This document shows, in pieces, positions 60,533-64,000 of a stretch of DNA of 64,000 nt. Position 1 is the first letter of the stretch; every line of letters starts with the position of its first letter. Source of the stretch: G965230615 sp965230615 (lineage in GTDB: Bacteria; Pseudomonadota; Gammaproteobacteria; HTCC5015). The stretch is from positions 62,001-126,000 of the forward strand of contig OZ246012.1 in assembly GCA_965230615.1 (NCBI GenBank). The letters run 5' to 3'. Made by a program: the position numbers and the translations under genes. The notes under the pieces are model-generated. The model was given only the letters and a program-made list of their open reading frames with translations. It did no database searches and was not told where the DNA came from.

Positions 60533-60571
60533 AAGTTTCTTATAAGTGTTTGAATAACGAGAGGTTACTGG

Positions 60572-61621
60572 ATGGATAACGATCGCAAAAAAGCATTGGC
60601 TGCGGCCTTGACGCAAATTGAGCGCCAGTTTGGCAAGGGTTCGGTAATGCGTTTGGGCGATAATGCCACAATGCCTGGAATTGAGGCTATTTCCACAGGT
60701 TCATTGGCACTGGATGTCGCACTCGGCATCGGTGGTTTACCTAAGGGCCGGGTGGTTGAGATTTATGGTCCGGAATCTTCAGGTAAAACCACATTAACGC
60801 TGCAAGCCATTGCGCAATGCCAGAAAAATGGCGGTACAGCCGCATTTATTGATGCTGAGCACGCCTTGGATCCGGTATATGCTGAAAAACTTGGGGTGAA
60901 TATTCAGGATTTATTAATTTCTCAACCTGATACGGGTGAGCAGGCATTAGAAATTGCTGATATGTTGGTCCGTTCTAATGCTATCGACTTAATTGTCGTT
61001 GACTCGGTTGCCGCGCTAACGCCTAAGGCGGAAATCGAAGGTGAAATGGGTGACTCGCATATGGGCTTGCAAGCCCGATTGATGTCACAGGCGCTGCGCA
61101 AGTTGACCGCGAATATTAAACGCTCTAATACTTTAATGATTTTCATTAACCAAATTCGTATGAAGATTGGTGTTATGTTCGGTAGTCCCGAAACAACCAC
61201 CGGTGGTAATGCCCTGAAGTTTTACTCTTCTGTCCGTTTGGACATTCGCCGTATTGGCTCGATTAAGAAAGGCGATGAAATTATTGGTAATGATACGCGG
61301 GTGAAGGTCGTTAAGAACAAAATGGCGCCACCATTCAAACAGGCTGAATTTGAAATCCTCTATGGCGAAGGTTGCTCACGCGAAGGTGAGATTATTGATC
61401 TTGGTGTTAAGCACGGCCTGGTGGATAAAGCGGGTGCGTGGTATAGCTGTGAAGGTGAACGCATTGGCCAGGGTAAGGATAATGCTCGTAACTATTTAAA
61501 AGAGCACTCGGAGCTGGCAAAGCGTTTGGATAATGAATTAAGAGCTAAGCTGTTAGTAAAGCCGTCAACTGCTGAAGATCAAGATGATGTACAAGAAGAG
61601 GTCGCAGAAGAATCCGCTTGA
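60572..61621 (+). CDS. recA: Recombinase RecA
   Basis: RecA drives homologous recombination and SOS induction. The 349-residue protein has Walker A GPESSGKTT (66-74), IDAEHALDPVYAEKLGV, LIVVDSVAALTPKAEIEGEMGD and loop LMIFINQIRMKIGVMFGSPETT. The tail is acidic (EDQDDVQEEVAEESA), as usual. GAGAGG precedes the ATG. recX starts inside its last codons. Confidence 0.98.
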   Translation: MDNDRKKALAAALTQIERQFGKGSVMRLGDNATMPGIEAISTGSLALDVALGIGGLPKGRVVEIYGPESSGKTTLTLQAIAQCQKNGGTAAFIDAEHALDPVYAEKLGVNIQDLLISQPDTGEQALEIADMLVRSNAIDLIVVDSVAALTPKAEIEGEMGDSHMGLQARLMSQALRKLTANIKRSNTLMIFINQIRMKIGVMFGSPETTTGGNALKFYSSVRLDIRRIGSIKKGDEIIGNDTRVKVVKNKMAPPFKQAEFEILYGEGCSREGEIIDLGVKHGLVDKAGAWYSCEGERIGQGKDNARNYLKEHSELAKRLDNELRAKLLVKPSTAEDQDDVQEEVAEESA

Positions 61622-62069
61622 AACTGAGCAAGAGGCTCGTGAAGTTGCGCTGGGCCTGTTGGCCCGGCGTGAACACTCAAAACGAGAGCTAGTGCAAAAG
61701 CTGCGCGCACGGGACTGCCCAGAAGATATTATTACGCATGTCATTGATCGTCTGGCGATGGATGGAATGCAGTCCGATGATCGCTTTGCCGAGTCCTTTG
61801 TTCGTTCCCGTATTGAAAAAGGTAGCGGCCCGATAAAAATGCGGGCCGAAATGATGGCGCGTGGCCTGGATGAAAAAGTCATCAATAAAGCCTTGGAGAG
61901 CTACACGGACTGGTGGCATGATATGGCTATGGAAGTCTATCGGAAGAAGTTTGGTGAGGGGCCGGCGCCGGAAGACTTTGCAGAAAGAGCGCGGCAGGCA
62001 GGTTTTTTACAGCAGCGGGGGTTTACCTCAGAGCAGATTCAAAATGTTCTGAATAATGCTGGTAAGTAG
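61584..62069 (+). CDS. recX: RecA regulator RecX
   Basis: RecX binds RecA filaments and limits their activity. The 161-residue protein has ALGLLARREHSKRELVQKL, DDRFAESFVRSRIEKGSGPIK and HDMAMEVYRKKFG, with three helical repeat units. Translation would begin at ATG 61584 (or 61587), overlapping recA by 38 bp, so recX is probably expressed only with recA and at low level through poor initiation. In E. coli it also follows recA and lies before alaS. Confidence 0.93.
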   Translation: MMYKKRSQKNPLETEQEAREVALGLLARREHSKRELVQKLRARDCPEDIITHVIDRLAMDGMQSDDRFAESFVRSRIEKGSGPIKMRAEMMARGLDEKVINKALESYTDWWHDMAMEVYRKKFGEGPAPEDFAERARQAGFLQQRGFTSEQIQNVLNNAGK

Positions 62070-62181
62070 CCAGAGCCGACAGCAGTAATGCGAGAGAAAC
62101 GGCCCTGGTAATAATTTTCACATTTCACAATGGTAGGCTGCTTTATCAATTTATTAAAAGCGAGCCTGGTAAGATATTGTT

Positions 62182-64000
62182 ATGACTGGATTGGCAGAAC
62201 TAAGAGAAACATTTCTGGCATTTTTTGCTAAGAGAAAGCACAGTGTTGTTGCATCGTCTTCATTAGTGCCGGCCAATGACCGCACTTTATTGTTTACCAA
62301 TGCTGGTATGGTGCAGTTCAAGGACGCCTTTTTAGGTTTAGAAAAACGTGATTACAGTCGTGCTACCAGTAGTCAACGTTGTGTGCGCGCAGGTGGTAAG
62401 CACAATGATCTGGAAAACGTTGGTTATACTGCCAGGCATCATACTTTTTTTGAAATGTTAGGCAATTTTAGTTTTGGTGATTACTTCAAAGAAGATGCTA
62501 TTGAGTTTGCCTGGAGCTTTCTCACGCAGGAGTTGCAGTTGCCAGCGGAGAAACTTTGGATAACAGTGTATGACAAGGATACCGAAGCGGCTGATATCTG
62601 GTTGAACAAAATTGGTGTTGATCCACAACGCTTTAGTCGCATTGGGACTAAAGATAATTTTTGGCAAATGGGCGATACCGGTCCCTGCGGTCCTTGTTCA
62701 GAAATTTTTTATGACCACGGCCCTGACGTGCCTGGTGGACCACCGGGAACACCCGAAGAAGATGGTGATCGTTATATTGAGATTTGGAACCTGGTGTTTA
62801 TGCAATATAACCGCTCGGCCGATGGTGAACTTTCGCCATTACCGAAGCCATCGGTGGATACTGGTATGGGCTTGGAGCGTCTGGCGGCTATTTTGCAAGG
62901 CGTACACAGTAATTATGAAATTGACTTGTTTCAGGCGCTGATTAAAGCTACGGCAAAAGTGGTTGCTTGTGATGATTTAAAAAATAACTCCTTGCGTGTG
63001 ATTGCTGACCATATTCGTTCTTGCGCGTTTCTGATTGTTGATGGTGTTATCCCTTCGAATGAAGGGGCAGGTTATGTGTTAAGGCGCATTATCCGTCGAG
63101 CCATTCGACATGGTTATAAACTCAATTGCAAAGAGTCCTTCTTCTTTAAACTGGTCGCCACACTTGTGGCGCAAATGGGGAATGCCTACCCTGAGTTGCG
63201 CGCTGCACAAACACAAGTTGAAACCGTTTTAAAAGCCGAAGAAGAACGCTTTGCGCAAACCATTGAGCAGGGGATGGCGATTTTGGAAGAAGCCATTGCT
63301 AATTTAGACGGTAAGGTTATTCCAGGCGATGTGGTCTTTAAGTTATATGATACTTACGGCTTTCCGGTAGACTTGACGGCCGATATTGCCCGTGAGCGTC
63401 AGTTAAAGCTGGATATGCCAGGCTATGAAGCAGCAATGGAGCAGCAGCGTGATAGAGGCCGTAGTAATAAAGTCTCTGTGGATTTAAGCAATATCGTCAA
63501 GCTTGATGAAAGTACGGCGTTTATTGGCTATGAGCAGTTGCAAGGTCATAGCCAGGCTTTGCACTTATTAAAAGATAATGAACCCGTTGAGCAGTTAAAT
63601 GCTGGCGAGGAAGGTGTGGTTGTTTTAGCGGAAACACCTTTTTATGCGGAATCAGGTGGTCAGATTGGTGACCGTGGTGTGTTGTTTGTTAATGAGCAAT
63701 TACTGTTTAGAGTCAATGATACACAAAAACTCGCTGATGCCGTGTTGCATATTGGCGTATTAGAAAAAGGTACCTTGTCTCGGGGTGATCAATTGCATGC
63801 GCAAGTCGATCAAGCTTTACGTCAGGCTACGATACTTAATCATTCTGCGACGCACTTAATGCATGCTGCCCTGCGTGAAGTACTCGGTACGCATGTGCAG
63901 CAAAAAGGCTCTTTGGTTGATGAGAGCCGTTTGCGTTTCGACTTTTCACACTCAGTGGCGGTGACAGCTGAAGAAATTCGGCAGATTGAACTATTAGTCA
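62182..64000 (+). CDS. alaS: Alanyl-tRNA synthetase (3' end cut by window edge)
   Basis: AlaS charges tRNA-Ala and edits Ser-tRNA and Gly-tRNA. 606 codons are present from ATG 62182 of a protein usually around 870 residues. It shows the class II catalytic domain (LVPANDRTLLFTNAGMVQFKD, VDTGMGLERLAAILQG), the tRNA-recognition helices, and the beginning of the editing domain with the zinc motif HSATHLMHAALREVL. The C-terminal C-Ala domain lies beyond the window. The mutS-pncC-recA-recX-alaS order is the usual one for gammaproteobacteria. Confidence 0.97.
   Translation, partial: MTGLAELRETFLAFFAKRKHSVVASSSLVPANDRTLLFTNAGMVQFKDAFLGLEKRDYSRATSSQRCVRAGGKHNDLENVGYTARHHTFFEMLGNFSFGDYFKEDAIEFAWSFLTQELQLPAEKLWITVYDKDTEAADIWLNKIGVDPQRFSRIGTKDNFWQMGDTGPCGPCSEIFYDHGPDVPGGPPGTPEEDGDRYIEIWNLVFMQYNRSADGELSPLPKPSVDTGMGLERLAAILQGVHSNYEIDLFQALIKATAKVVACDDLKNNSLRVIADHIRSCAFLIVDGVIPSNEGAGYVLRRIIRRAIRHGYKLNCKESFFFKLVATLVAQMGNAYPELRAAQTQVETVLKAEEERFAQTIEQGMAILEEAIANLDGKVIPGDVVFKLYDTYGFPVDLTADIARERQLKLDMPGYEAAMEQQRDRGRSNKVSVDLSNIVKLDESTAFIGYEQLQGHSQALHLLKDNEPVEQLNAGEEGVVVLAETPFYAESGGQIGDRGVLFVNEQLLFRVNDTQKLADAVLHIGVLEKGTLSRGDQLHAQVDQALRQATILNHSATHLMHAALREVLGTHVQQKGSLVDESRLRFDFSHSVAVTAEEIRQIELLV

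Noticed and set aside
60439..60571. Canonical LexA box upstream of recA.
   Set aside because: No CTG-N10-CAG occurs; the nearest match is CTG-N10-CTG.
1..64000. tRNA, tmRNA, rRNA, CRISPR or insertion sequence signals.
   Set aside because: I scanned the intergenic gaps by eye and saw no cloverleaf, repeat-spacer array or transposase; a tRNA finder would be more sensitive.

Overview
This 64 kb window reads as a chromosomal segment of a free-living, probably marine, gammaproteobacterium of roughly 45-50% GC (my estimate by eye). Several neighbourhoods are classical gammaproteobacterial synteny: comEC-exbB-exbD-lpxK-Trm112-kdsB, yafS-rnhA-dnaQ, smpB/rnfH/bamE/fur/recN/nadK and mutS/pncC/recA/recX/alaS. 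The succinate dehydrogenase has the alpha-proteobacterial/mitochondrial style and comes with an SdhAF4-like assembly factor. I infer a Cellvibrionales/Spongiibacterales-like lineage, but that placement rests on inference only. I see no prophage, insertion sequence, CRISPR array, tRNA or rRNA.

Layout. 0-5.8 kb (minus strand): 5' part of mfd, then aguB and aguA (agmatine to putrescine) and a small exported protein. 6-9.2 kb: lipoprotein release system (one LolC/E-type permease plus LolD), facing two membrane proteins. 9.4-16.8 kb: comEC, an ExbB/ExbD pair, then a single ORF that fuses the complete lipid A flippase MsbA to the complete lipid A 4'-kinase LpxK, followed by a Trm112-like protein and kdsB; this is an envelope/LPS operon. 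16.8-22.3 kb: an accessory stretch with long AT-rich non-coding DNA, a secreted trypsin-like protease with duplicated C-terminal modules on polyproline linkers, an orphan terminator and an acyltransferase. 22.3-29.9 kb: Nudix hydrolase, malate dehydrogenase, YgfZ and the sdh operon with assembly factors at both ends.

29.9-48.2 kb is rich in signalling genes: a CHASE2 adenylate/guanylate cyclase; an apparent operon of TonB receptor, orphan ABC-type binding protein and BarA-like hybrid kinase; then, after cysM and rlmD, a compact FHA / PP2C phosphatase / CHASE2-Ser/Thr kinase operon, a divergent GAF-HD-GYP protein and a cyclic-nucleotide-binding rhodanese. Two proteins share the CHASE2 sensor with different outputs, and one neighbour can bind cyclic nucleotides, so a local phosphorylation plus second-messenger circuit is plausible but inferred.

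48.5-64 kb is housekeeping: methyltransferase, rnhA, dnaQ, smpB, an NSS-family transporter sitting where ratA is usual, rnfH, bamE, fur, recN, nadK, mutS, pncC, a small acidic lipoprotein, recA, recX and the 5' two thirds of alaS. The strongest candidates for something undescribed are the MsbA-LpxK fusion, the TonB-receptor/binding-protein/hybrid-kinase operon, and the FHA/PP2C/CHASE2-kinase group lying outside any type VI secretion locus.
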